Assembly: GCA_033032865.1 (NCBI GenBank)
Contig: JAWHQI010000229.1
Location: 62,001-126,000 of the forward strand
DNA from: Dactylorhiza incarnata
Taxonomy: Eukaryota > Streptophyta > Magnoliopsida > Asparagales > Orchidaceae
Direction of reading: 5' to 3'
Length of the DNA stretch: 64,000 nt
Shown: positions 54,080-63,775 of the stretch, in pieces
How positions within the stretch are numbered: position 1 is the stretch's first letter
Layout: each line of letters starts with the position of its first letter
The notes under the pieces: generated by a model
Told to the model about the DNA's origin: nothing
What the model saw: only the letters and a program-made list of their open reading frames with translations
Databases searched by the model: none
Translations under genes and position numbers: made by a program

Positions 54080-55724
54080 TCCCATGGATGAAGGAGACCT
54101 TTGTCGCGGTTCTTGGAGTCCTTTCAAAAAATGATGGTGACCCACAACAACGCCATCCTCAAGACAATCAACAATCGCCTTAATGTCACCCCGCTGTGTT
54201 ATTAAAGGCGCGCCTCAGGCGCCAGGCACACTGGCTCTGCCAGGCAGAGGCGGGCGAGGTGCCTGAGGCGCACTTGGGCATCCAATTCACTGATTTTCAG
54301 TGAATTGGGTGCTCAGTTCCCTGTTAATCAACGAATTGGACATCAAATTCATTGTTTTTTCTGTGAATTGGGCATCCAATTCACTGAAAATCACTGAAAA
54401 TCAACGAATTGAGCATCCAATTCACTGATTTTCAGTGAATTAGGTACTCAGTTCATTGATTTTCAGTGAATTTAGGCATGAACTTAAAAGCACAAACTAT
54501 AAATGAATTATCACAACCTTACAAATGTACATTTATTCATAAAAATGATTTTTTTTTTGCGCCTCACGTGTCTCAGGAGCGCGCACAGGCCTAGGCTCCA
54601 GGATTCCTTTGCGCCTTGCGCCTTTAATAATTTAGTCGTCCCGCCACCATTGTGGCCTGCTTCTGGCTCCTCTCACGATGGATCAGCCGTCCAACTCCTC
54701 CCGAAGTTCACTTTCCCGCCTTACTTTCTTACTGTTCTTGGAGTCCTTTCAAAAAATGATGGTGACCCACAACAGTGCCATCCTCGAGTCAATCAACAAT
54801 CGCCTTAATGTCGCCCCGCCACCACCGCGACCTGCTTCTGGCTCCTCCCACGATGGTTCAACCATCCGAAGTTTACTTACCCCTGTTCCGACGGCAGCGG
54901 CATCCCCCGCTATGTGAAGATGGACTTTCCTCTCTTTGAGGTCGCCAGGACCCCTTGTCTCGGCTTATACGTTGCGAGCATTTTTTTGTCAATCAGCACA
55001 CCCCTTGGGAGGATTGAATCAATGTGACCTCTTTTCACCTCATCAAATCGACCCAGCTATGGTTTTCCCAACTACAATGGGAAAAACCTCATATTTGACT
55101 TGGGAGGATTTTCAGGTCAATTACAACCTCCGTTTCGGGCCGCCCCTTCGCAGTAACCCCATTGGCGACCTCATCTCTCTCCGTCAGACTAGGTCCATTA
55201 ACGACTACTTGGAGCAGTTCTAGGGGCTGCTCGCCCATATCCCTTCCATTCCACCAGCACACCAGTTGCTCATCTTCACGGCGGGCCTCCATGAGCATCT
55301 TCGTCTGGATGTGGAGTTCCAAAATCCGGCGGATCTCACTACCTCCATGAGCCTCACACATGTCTTCGAGAAGTGCATTTTGATGGATCAATCACACTTT
55401 GATGGATCGATCACACCTGGGACATCGTAGCGGTGAAGGATCTTCTCGAGATTTCAGTGCTTCACCCGCCCAGTCCAGCAGTACGCTCAGTAAGGGCAAA
55501 AAGGGAGACCGTCTTGCCGCGATCCGCCGCCTGTCGATCCAAAAGATGTCCGATCACTGGGCCAATGAACTCTGTTACAATTGTGACTAAATTTACACCC
55601 ACTGCCACTGGTGCAGTCCCTATTCTGGCTTGAGGCCGAGGACCCCTCCGATGAGGAGGAGGATTCAGGGGACCTCGAGATTTCTCTACAATGCTATTGT
55701 CGGCCCCCACGTGGGGTAGACAGC
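54080..55724 (+). pseudogene. Chromovirus gag with internal duplication
   Basis: The N-terminus contains FQKMMVTHNSAILESINNRL (near 54750), and a near-identical copy lies at 54110-54180, so about 175 bp is duplicated in tandem once the hAT-like insertion is removed. The capsid core includes LTWEDFQVNYNLRFGPP (55095-55145), TRSINDYLEQF and LLIFTAGLHEHLRLDVEF. A partial knuckle (ELCYNCD) is near 55570. There are multiple stops and frameshifts. The end, NAIVGP near 55690, leads toward the protease, which resumes after the nested element. Confidence 0.75.
54194..54635. mobile_element. hAT-like GCGCC-rich miniature element, copy 3
   Basis: 442 bp with termini CTGTGTTATTAAAGGCGC and the complement of GCGCCTTTAATAATTTAG. 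Flanks TCACCCCG and TCGTCCCG (54186-54193, 54636-54643) match at 6 of 8 bases. The interior has the same AATTCACTGATTTTCAGTG motifs as copy 1. It interrupts chromovirus gag. Confidence 0.82.
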
Positions 55725-56566
55725 TGATGTATTCTAAAATTCTGAAATAGGTTTTAAATGAAAACACTCAGGATCACTTTGAAATTTAAAACGAAAGCTC
55801 GACTTACAGATAATAAAATGAGAACAAAAACTTAGGTCTCTGCGAGACTACCCGCAAACAACTAACATTTGAGCGCACACCGCATTATGATTCATCTCTT
55901 CCTCAAGCATATTAGCGACAATTTTTGTTGAGACAAAAATATGCAAGCTGACAAATTAAATTCAAATTGACGTCAACTAGGATCGACAATAATTAACGAC
56001 AAACTCTGAGTTTTTTAAAAAACAATTTAAATACCGAGCATAAAATAAAATGATATCGGCTAGAGAGCATTGCGAGAAGCAAGAGTTATACCTCTGGTTG
56101 CAGATCAATGAAGAATCTTCAAGCTTGACTGGTGATGGAAGGTTCATGCAGATGAGGGCTGGTCGGGTGTAAATCAACTGGAAGAAATGGTAGGCTGCAA
56201 AGTAAAAGGCTCGAGCAATCCCTGTGAGGAAACAACGGGGCATATGTGAAATTCTGAAAATATAACATTCAAAAATTAATATTAAGAAATTAAAAGCTTA
56301 GTAATTTATCTTTCAAACTTGCCCTAATTACCATATCACCTAATTTAACGAACCTTTGTATTCAAGTTCTTATTGGTCTGTCACGCCAATAACCCGGACG
56401 AATGTGTCTAAGTAACATGCGCGATACAAAGCATAAAGGCGCTAACAACATGCGCAAAAAAAATAAAACACGCCAGCATGCGTGAAGACGCGCGCTACAC
56501 GAAAAATAAAATAAAACTGCAAGAAATTAATAAATAAATAAAAAGGATGCGACTCAGGTTTCATCA
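55725..56566 (-). mobile_element. 3' LTR of the nested element (842 bp)
   Basis: Plus-strand ends are TGATGTATTC and TTTCATCA. It shares GATCAATGAAGAATCTTCAAG (near 56105) with the other LTR (near 58900). Relative to that LTR, about 430 bp after position 56240 is deleted. Confidence 0.8.
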
Positions 56567-56598
56567 ATTCGCCCGAGGTTGAAAGAGCTCGATCCCGT

Positions 56599-57141
56599 CT
56601 AGAAGGCGATGTAACCTATCACTAAATTGTTCAAACGTCGATCTGAGAGATGATGTATCACTTCCTTGTTGCTACTGAAGAACAGAGAGCTGCACGAATT
56701 CTTACAAGAGGAGGCCGAAAGGAAAAGGAATGTGGTAGACTCACTAGCAAGCTCTTCCTGAAGCAGGGGCTCGAGAATAAACTCGGTGGCTAAGGGTGGT
56801 GATATAATAAGGACAAGTGGAGTCCCGACTTCAGTAGGATTAATAGGAGATGGCATAAGCTCTCCTTCCTAGATTTGAGGTGCAGGAAAAAGCTCCTCGA
56901 CTGAAGATAGTGCCATGGTGGGGATAAGTGGGGTACACATGCTCACAGGGGTGGTGCTCATGGGTGTGGTAGGTTCATGAGAATCGTTGACCATAAAGGT
57001 GGGTGCAGTGGTGGTACTATAAAAAGGCCTATTAGTAGACCTAAGCTCGAGTTCTACCCTACGATGCTGAGTCGGGAGGGTGCTAGTTAAATCATAACGC
57101 TTGAGAGTTTTCGTTTCAAGGTTATTTACCGATGCGCACAA
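56599..57141 (-). pseudogene. Unrecognised frames of the nested element, copy 1
   Basis: Two minus-strand frames, 57141-56869 (SVNNLETKTLKRYDLTST...) and 56856-56599 (MPSPINPTEVGTPLVL...), are separated by one stop. The sequence is Ser/Thr/Pro-rich after a short helical start. The position after the PBS suggests a degenerate gag-like protein, but no motif supports it. The same pair recurs at 58128-57847 and 57834-57577. Confidence 0.35.
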
Positions 57142-57576
57142 CCCGTCATGTCTTATTTTATATTAGCGGAGAGAACCTCAACTTTTTTTATTAAAATTTT
57201 AAGATGCTCATCAAAACTATCTACATTAAATTCTGAAAATATAACATTCAAAAATTAATATTAAGAAATTAAAAGCTTAGTAATTTATCTTTCAAACTTG
57301 CCCTAATTACCATATCACCTAATTTAACGAACCTTTGTATTCAAGTTCTTATTGGTCTGTCACGCCAATAACCCGGACGAATGTGTCTGAGTAACATGCG
57401 CGATACAAAGCATAAAGGCGCTAACAACATGCGCAAAAAAAATAAAACACGCCAGCATGCGTGAAGACGCGCGCTACACGAAAAAAAAATAAAACTGCAA
57501 GAAATTAATAAATAAATAAAAAGGATGCGACTCAGGTTGCATCAATTCGCCCGGGGTTGAAAGAGCTCGATCCCGT

Positions 57577-58128
57577 CTAGAAGGCGATGTAACCTATCAC
57601 TAAATAGTTCAAACGTCGATCTGAGAGATGATGTATCACTTCCTTGTTGCTACTGAAGAACAGAGAGTTGCACGAATTCCTACAAGAGGAGGCCGAAAGG
57701 AAAAGGAATGAGGTAGACTCACTAGCAAGCTCTTCCTGAAGCAGGGGCTCGAGAATAAACTCGGTGGCTAAGGGTGGTGATATAATAAGGACAAGTGGAG
57801 TCCCGACTTCAGTAGGATTAATAGGAGATGGCATAAGCTCTCCTTCCTAGAGTTGAGGTGCAGGAAAAAGCTCCTCGACTGAAGATAGTGCCATGGTGGG
57901 GATAAGTGGGGTACACATGCTCACAGGGGTGGTGCTCATGGGTGTGGTAGGTTCATGAGAATCGTTGACCATAAAGGTGGGTGCAGTGGTGGTACTATAA
58001 AAAGGCCTATTAGTAGACCTAAGCTCGAGTTCTACCCTACGATGCTGAGTCGGGAGGGTGCTAGTTAAATCATAACGCTTGAGAGTTTTCGTTTCAAGGT
58101 TATTTACCGATGCGCACAACCCGTTCAT
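57577..58128 (-). pseudogene. Unrecognised frames of the nested element, copy 2
   Basis: Duplicate of the frames at 57141-56599 with a few substitutions. This copy is closer to the 5' LTR, so it would be the one translated first. Upstream sequence near 58220-58140 also looks coding (GNHVEHNVDSFDEHLKIL) but has a stop just before MNGLCAS. Confidence 0.35.
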
Positions 58129-58508
58129 GTCTTATTTTATATTAGCGGAGAGAACCTCAATTTTTTTTATTAAAATTTTAAGATGCTCATCAAAACTATC
58201 TACATTATGCTCTACGTGATTCCCCATTTTAAAATAATTTTTAAAGACTTAAAGATTTTGAAACAGATAATTTTTTTTATAAAGGAAAGATTTAATATAA
58301 AGAATACTATAAATTTTTTTACCTCTTTTTGTAAGACCCTAAAGATTTTGTTTTTATAATAAAGATCAATTTTTTTACGCTAGAAAGAGCGCATTATGTT
58401 TTGTATATCTTTAAAACTCATACAAATTACTTCCCCCTGTTTTTTTAGTAAATTTTTTTTTTTAGATTAACGGATCGTGGGATTCACGATATGAGTGAAT
58501 CCAACCCT

Positions 58509-58519
58509 CTCTGATACCA
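58509..58519 (-). other. Primer-binding site of the nested element
   Basis: The minus strand reads TGGTATCAGAG, followed by AGGG, an 11-base match to the initiator-Met PBS. It lies three bases from the LTR end at 58523 and proves minus orientation. Confidence 0.8.
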
Positions 58520-58522
58520 AAC

Positions 58523-59812
58523 TAATGTATTCTAAAATTTTAGAATAGGTTTTAAATGAAAACACTCGTGATCACTTTTAAATTTAAAACGAAAGCTCGA
58601 CTTAACGGATAATAAAATGAGAACAGAAACTTAGGTCTCCACGAGACTACCTGTTAACAACTAACATTTGAGCACACCGCATTATAATGCATCTCTTCCT
58701 TGAGCATATTAACGACAATTTTAGTTGAGATCAGGATTTGCAAATTGACAAGTGAAATTCAAATTGACGCCAAATAGGATCGACATTAATTAACGAGAAG
58801 CTTTACATATTTTAAAGATCAATTTAAATACCAAGCATAAAATAAAATGACAACAGATAGGGAGCATTGCGAGAAGCAAGAGTTATACCTCTGGTTGCAG
58901 ATCAATGAAGAATCTTCAAGCTTGATTGGTGAAGGAAGGTTCGGGCAGGTGAGGACTGGTCGGGTGTGAATCAGCTGGAAGAAAAGGTAGGCTGCACAGT
59001 AAAAGGCTCGAGCAGTCCCTGTGGGGAAACAACGGGGCGAATGAGAACCACCTGGAGGGAATCGATCCTGCTAGAGGTTAGGGAAGGGCTGGTCGCAGAT
59101 TTCTGGGATGTTGTGGAAGGCGGGGGAGATTCCAGGCGGAGTGCTTGTCGGCGATGGGAAAGGGGGAAATCGATGGTTAGGCACATCGAAACATTTGGCG
59201 GTGGGTGGAGTAGTGGTCGCCAGACCCTGGAGAGGCCTCCAGGGGCGGCGTCGTGACTGGGGAGGTTGGCGTCGGGCAGCTTGAAACTCGACAGAGGCTC
59301 GCTGGAGAGAAACCGAACGAGTGAGGGTCTCGTTCAATTTTTAATTTCCAGGCTACTTTACACAATCAGTTTATGGTTTATTTTATAAGAGGAGTTTTAA
59401 TGGGCTTTGAAAATTTCATAATTCTTGTCAAATGGCGGGGTTGCATACTCTTAGGCTTCTCCTCATGAAATTCTGAAATTAATTTATGAAATTATAACAT
59501 TTGAGATTAATTCATGAGATTATAACATTCAAAAATTAATATTAAGAAATTAAAAGCTTAGTAAAATTTATCTTTCAAGCTTGCCCCAATTACCATATCA
59601 CCTAATTTAACGGACCTTTGTATTCAAGGTCTTATTAGTTGGTCACGCCAATAAGCCGGACGAACGTGCGCGTGTAACATGCGCGATACAAAACACAAAA
59701 GCGCTAACAACATGCGTGGAAAAATAAAACACACCAACATGCGCTACACTAAAAAAATAAAAGTGCAAGAAATAAATAAATATTTAAAAAGGATGCAACT
59801 CAGGTTGCATCA
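58523..59812 (-). mobile_element. 5' LTR of the nested element (1290 bp)
   Basis: Plus-strand ends are TAATGTATTC (second base mutated) and GGTTGCATCA. It contains a GC-rich segment (59040-59330) missing from the 3' LTR. Frames in that segment are chance. Confidence 0.8.
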
Positions 59813-59821
59813 ACAATTCAA

Positions 59822-60600
59822 ATGCAAATTACTATGGCTGGCCTGCTGTTGGTAGCTCTCATGGATTTTGGTAGTTCACATAGTTTCATCAGTGAATACA
59901 CAGTCCGACGTCTTCAGCTCTCTGTGCTCCCCAGGGTGACCTCAGCGTCGTCGTGGCCAACGACAGTGCGATGGCTTGCCCAGGAGTTTGTTAGGCCGGT
60001 CTGATCATTATGGAGTACCATTCACACACTGATTTCTTGGTGACCGCCCTTCAGGGCTTTGCGGTAGTCTTAGGGGTTCGATGACTGCGCACTTTGAGGT
60101 CATTGCTATGGGATTTTGATCGCTTCATGATGACTTGGGGAAGTGTCCCCATCAGACGGTATGACAGGGTTGCTCCGCAGTCGCTTCGCGGTGATCCTTC
60201 TTTGTTCAGGCAAACGACACAGGGCACGCGGACCTCGACGCTCTTTTACAGGAGTTCAGCGACATTATGGCCTCCCCAACGGACTTACCTCCCCCACAAC
60301 AACATGATCACTACATCTTCCTTCTGCTGAACATGGCCCCGGTGTTCGTCCAACCTTACCGTTATCCCTTTCTGCAGAAAGAAGAGATTGAGCGTCAGTG
60401 CACCACCATGCTGCAATAGGGCATTATTCATCACAGTGCATCCCCTTTCTCTTCCTCGGTTCTCTTGGTCCATCAGAAGGATGACACTTGGACGTTTTGC
60501 GTGGACTACCACAAGCTGAACGCGAAGACAGTGAATGACAAGTTTACCATCCCGGTTGTTGAGGAATTACTTGACGAGTTACATGTCACTCGACGTGGAG
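59822..60600 (+). pseudogene. Second chromovirus protease and RT start
   Basis: The protease segment 59822-60004 reads MAGLLLVALMDFGSSHSFIS, where the active-site D-S/T-G has become DFG (Ser to Phe). RT sequence is visible near 60330-60400 (VFVQPYRYPFLQKEEIE) and 60440-60590 ([25 protein letters not shown], then [13 protein letters not shown]). RT then breaks off near 60600 before motif A. Several stops are present. Confidence 0.8.
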
Positions 60601-60719
60601 AGGATTTCTTTCTGCACCCACCACTGCCACTTCAAGTTCCTCGTGAATCAGTCATTTTTCAAATTATCCATGCAACATTTTATTTATCCAACGACATTTT
60701 GCATCATCAGTAATATACA

Positions 60720-61140
60720 AAGTTATCATTATCATTCAAAGTAGAGAACCTAAGACATCCAGAGAAGAATGCACCAGCCGAGAGAGTGAGAGAACCATCG
60801 GATAGAGTCGAGAGCCCAAGAGAGAACAACCAGCGAGGACGCAGATACCAGAGAAAAGAGACAGCCGAGAGAGTCAAGAGCACCAGAGAGAACAACCAAC
60901 GAGGATGAAGCTACCAGAGAAAAGAGCCAGCCGAGAGAGTCAAGAGTACCAGAGAGAACAACCAACGAGGATGAAGAGCCAGCCGAGAGAGTCAAGAGCA
61001 CCAGCCAGAGTGTCGAGAGCCCGAGAGAGAGAGAGAGAACAACCAGCGAGCGCGAGAGAGTCAAGGGAGAGCACCAGCGGAGAGCGCGAGGGAGTCGAGG
61101 GAGAGCTAGGGCAAGAGAACGAGTCAGAGCGCTCGTAATG
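60720..61140. repeat. Purine-rich imperfect tandem repeats
   Basis: Variants of GCCGAGAGAGTCAAGAGCA followed by CCAGAGAGAACAACCAACGA recur every 50-65 bp from about 60777 to 61060, with a (GA)n run near 61025. One strand is strongly purine, so triplex or slippage is possible. It fills the gap between RT and integrase remnants. Confidence 0.85.
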
Positions 61141-61199
61141 GAGTGAACCGCAGGAGGAGAGTTAAAGGTAAACGATTGAATGAATAAAATAAATTTTTT

Positions 61200-61290
61200 A
61201 TATAAAAACGGGCCGAGATATCGCCTTTTTTGGGCGATATATCAGTTACAGGCGATATATCGGTTACAAGCGATATATCGGCCCGTTTTT
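61200..61290. repeat. GCGATATATCG repeat cluster
   Basis: Four copies of GCGATATATC-type palindromic words, bounded by AAACGGGCCGA and its complement TCGGCCCGTTTT. The whole 61205-61290 segment is a small inverted-repeat element; no TSD was identified. Confidence 0.6.
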
Positions 61291-61454
61291 TCCAAAACGT
61301 TACGCCCCTAATTTAAAACGGAAACGTGGTGTTTTAGGTTTCCCCTCACCTACTCACCTACGACTCCAGCTCGGCTAGCTCGACAGAATTGGACAGGGAC
61401 TTACAAACCCGCGATCAGATTCTCAGCCTCTCCCGCGAGGTCTCAAATTTTATG

Positions 61455-61610
61455 GCACGTTTTAGGTTTTGCAGTGTATCGGCGACGTGGCGTACCGCCT
61501 CCAACTTCCACCTAATGTCCGAATTCACAACATTTTCCATGTGTCGCAATTGAAGTCGTTCATTGGAGTGCCGCCCCCAGAACCCTTGGTCCAACTGCCA
61601 CCACAGTTGT
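61455..61610 (+). pseudogene. Integrase C-terminal remnant of the second chromovirus
   Basis: The plus strand reads [21 protein letters not shown] and [10 protein letters not shown], the conserved GPY/F-module end of chromovirus integrase. It is followed by a Pro-rich stretch and a stop near 61610. No chromodomain is visible. Confidence 0.8.
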
Positions 61611-61663
61611 AGGACAAGCTTAAGGACAAGCTTGATGTCGACAAGGGAGGCTATATTGCGGAT

Positions 61664-62250
61664 CCATGTTGGGGCGTCACATACGTCGCGCAAGACATCT
61701 CATGGAATGATTCCACATTACTAATATTTTATTGTCTATTATTTTCTTGTCTTGTTATCGTCACATTTTTATTTTTGACCTCATATGATGTTAAGACCAA
61801 TGAGGGGGCATTTTGGGGAACTTAATGTTGCATTTGTGCCCACCCCGATATAGGTGGAGGACTGCTGAGATTATCATTACGCAAGGTTTAAATCAATTTC
61901 TTATCTCTCTCTCTTCCCCTTTCTATCTCTCGATTTTCTCTCACACTCGCTCCATTTCCTAGCCTCACGCCTCACGCCTCACGCCTCACGCCTCACGCAT
62001 GCACCAACGCCAACCTAGTCATTCTCGAGCTGCCGGAACCTCTCCTCCTTCCTGACCTGTCACCTGTCATCACCAAGATAGGTTTCCGAGGATCCAAGAA
62101 GGGGACCTCTCAACCTCCTCGAGGATTTCTACGCCGCTCGGCCACTAACGAGATCCGGGGGACCCTATCAACTGCGAGGGTGGAAATTCAATCAAGGTTA
62201 GGCGGGTCGCGAGATCGAGAGCTCCAGCAGTGCGGAAACAAGAGCTCAAG
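61664..62250 (+). mobile_element. LTR-like sequence downstream of the chromovirus relic
   Basis: Starts TGTTGGGGCGTCAC after the integrase tail and shares its first ~175 bp with 50094-50267. A TATA-like GATATAGG lies near 61850, a pyrimidine-rich part near 61900-61960, and (CCTCACG)n near 61970-62000. This is consistent with a 3' LTR, but its right end is not defined. Confidence 0.5.
61966..62000. repeat. 7-bp microsatellite (CTCACGC)n
   Basis: About five tandem copies of CCTCACG. Confidence 0.9.
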
Positions 62251-62254
62251 TAGT

Positions 62255-62390
62255 TTTGAGTGACACCACAACTCCTATTCACAATATGAGCCTAATCTAT
62301 ACGAGATAAACACGACTCCTAATGGGTCATTGCTAGCGGGCTTTTGTATTGGGTTTCTATGCATCTCTTTTCTTCTATATTGCGATAATC
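62255..62390 (-). mobile_element. Copia LTR fragment
   Basis: Matches the LTR at 46680-46814 (GGGCTTTTGTATTGGGTTTC, ATGCATCTCTTTTCTTCTA) with moderate divergence. Neither end is clear. Confidence 0.65.
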
Positions 62391-62412
62391 TTTGATATCT
62401 CAATTCAGTATT

Positions 62413-62470
62413 TTCCTACTTATTAAAGGCGTGCATGAGGCGCTAGGCCCATAGAGCTCCGCCTTTACTG
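62413..62470. mobile_element. Partial end of a GCGCC-rich hAT-like element
   Basis: ACTTATTAAAGGCGTG followed by GAGGCGC resembles the left end of the elements at 43718 and 54194. The other end is missing. Confidence 0.45.
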
Positions 62471-62662
62471 AGCAATGGCTAGTGATTTCTAGCAAGGGCC
62501 ACTAAGAGAGAAGATGCCTTCATGATTTCAGTGCACAACGACTTTTTTATTTAGGCCTTAAGGATTGTGCAAACTCATTTTTCTCTGAATCGACGTCAAT
62601 GTCGTTCTCTTGTTACCCTCAACATTTGTCTCTCACCAAAGCTTCCTATTTACAGGAGCTTC

Positions 62663-63770
62663 TGTTACGGGCCTCGCTATCAGGTCACCCGCAACAGGGC
62701 CGCGGCCCATACACCCTAACCCATCTCCGACACTGTTCTCATGCACAGCGGGTTATTGGAGCGGTGGCAAGCCACCGTCAGGGTTTGAACCCCCGACCTC
62801 TTACTCCCTTGACAAGGTCCTCTCCAAGCAGGACTCATCACCAACTGAGCCGCGGCTCAGTTGGTGATGAGTCCTGCTTGGAGAGGACCTTGTCAAGGGA
62901 GTAAGAGGTCGGGGGTTCAAACCCTGACGGTGGCTTGCCACCGCTCCAATAACCCGCTGTGCATGAGAACAGTGTCGGAGATGGGTTAGGGTGTATGGGC
63001 CGCGGCCCTGTTGCGGGTGACCTGATAGGGAGGCCCGTAACATAAAAGTGCACTTTTATGTTAGGGCCTTACCCCGAATGGGTGCCGCTAACAGGGCCGC
63101 GGCCCATACACCCTAACCCATCCCCGGCACTGTTCTGATGCCGACAGGTTATTGCGGAGTCCTAAAGCGGTCAACGGGGTTTGAACCCCCGACCTCCGCC
63201 TTGACAAAGTCCTCTCCAAGCAGGACTCATCACCAACTGATCCGCGGCTCAGGGGTTCAAACCCTGACGGTGGCTTGCCACCGCTCCAATAACCCGCTGT
63301 GCATGAGAACAGTGTCGAAGATGGGTTAGGGTGTATGGGCCGCGGCCCTGTTGCGGGTGACCTGATAGGGAGGCCCGTAACATAAAAGTGCACTTTTATG
63401 TTAGGGCCTTACCCCGAATGGGTGCCGCTAACAGGGCCGCGGCCCATACACCCTAACCCATCCCCGACACTGTTCTGATGCCGATAGGTTATTGCGGAGT
63501 CCTAAAGCGGTCAACGGGGTTTGAACCCCCGACCTCCGCCTTGACAAAGTCCTCTCCAAGCAGGACTCATCACCAACTGAGCCGCGGCTCAGTTGGTGAT
63601 GAGTCCTGCTTGGAGAGGACTTTGTCAAGGCGGAGGTCGGGGGTTCAAACCCCGTTGACCACTTTAGGACTCCGCAATAACCTATCGGCATCAGAACAGT
63701 GCCGGGGATGGGTTAGGGTGTATGGGCCGCGGCCCTGTTAGCGGCACCCATTCGGGGTAAGGCCCTAACA
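62663..63770. mobile_element. Compound palindromic foldback element with tRNA-like heads
   Basis: 1,108 bp from TGTTACGGGCC to AGGCCCTAACA, flanked by perfect 5-bp TSDs GCTTC (62658-62662 and 63771-63775). It holds two large palindromes centred at GCCGCGGC (62851 and 63584), each with outward-facing pol III-like promoters: box A GGCTCAGTTGG (62854-62864; complement 62841-62851) and box B GGTTCAAACCC (62914-62924; complement 62781-62791), 49 bp apart. A truncated middle pair lies at 63060-63380. Neighbouring units are joined at TAAAAGTGCACTTTTA (63045-63060 and again near 63384-63399). Open frames within are palindrome artefacts. Confidence 0.9.
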
Positions 63771-63775
63771 GCTTC

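Larger units (their letters stand above)
56250..58207. repeat. 979-bp tandem duplication inside the nested element
   Basis: 56250-57228 and 57229-58207 are nearly identical (constant offset 979 apart from small indels in A-runs). Each copy contains the 3' portion of the LTR, the LTR/internal junction and about 640 bp of internal sequence. The junction at 57228 joins internal sequence to mid-LTR. Only scattered differences are visible. Confidence 0.92.
55725..59812 (-). mobile_element. Nested non-autonomous LTR element, TGATG...CATCA family
   Basis: On the minus strand: 5' LTR 59812-58523, PBS 58519-58509, internal region 58508-56567, 3' LTR 56566-55725. The 3' LTR lacks about 430 bp present in the 5' LTR. 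The flanks ACAGC and ACAAT match at only 3 of 5 bases. No pol genes are present. Two short frames (58128-57847 and 57834-57577) may be gag-like but are not recognised. The insertion lies between gag and protease of the second chromovirus. Confidence 0.78.
53994..61660 (+). mobile_element. Second chromovirus relic with nested insertions
   Basis: Plus-strand pieces in order: gag start (54080-54193, continuing 54644), gag core and knuckle (to about 55724), [nested element 55725-59812], protease (59822-60004), RT start (60330-60600), repeat-filled gap (60720-61300), integrase C-terminus (about 61455-61610). The gene order is correct, so these are parts of one element. RT catalytic core, RNase H and integrase core are deleted. 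Confidence 0.75.

Noticed and set aside
62841..62930. Possible tRNA genes (box A and box B)
   Set aside because: Box motifs are good, but the sequence between and around them does not form a cloverleaf with an acceptor stem, and it is mirrored in a palindrome. Treated as SINE-like heads.
62599..63741. Several 60-100-codon frames on both strands
   Set aside because: The same peptides appear on both strands because the sequence is palindromic; no support as genes.
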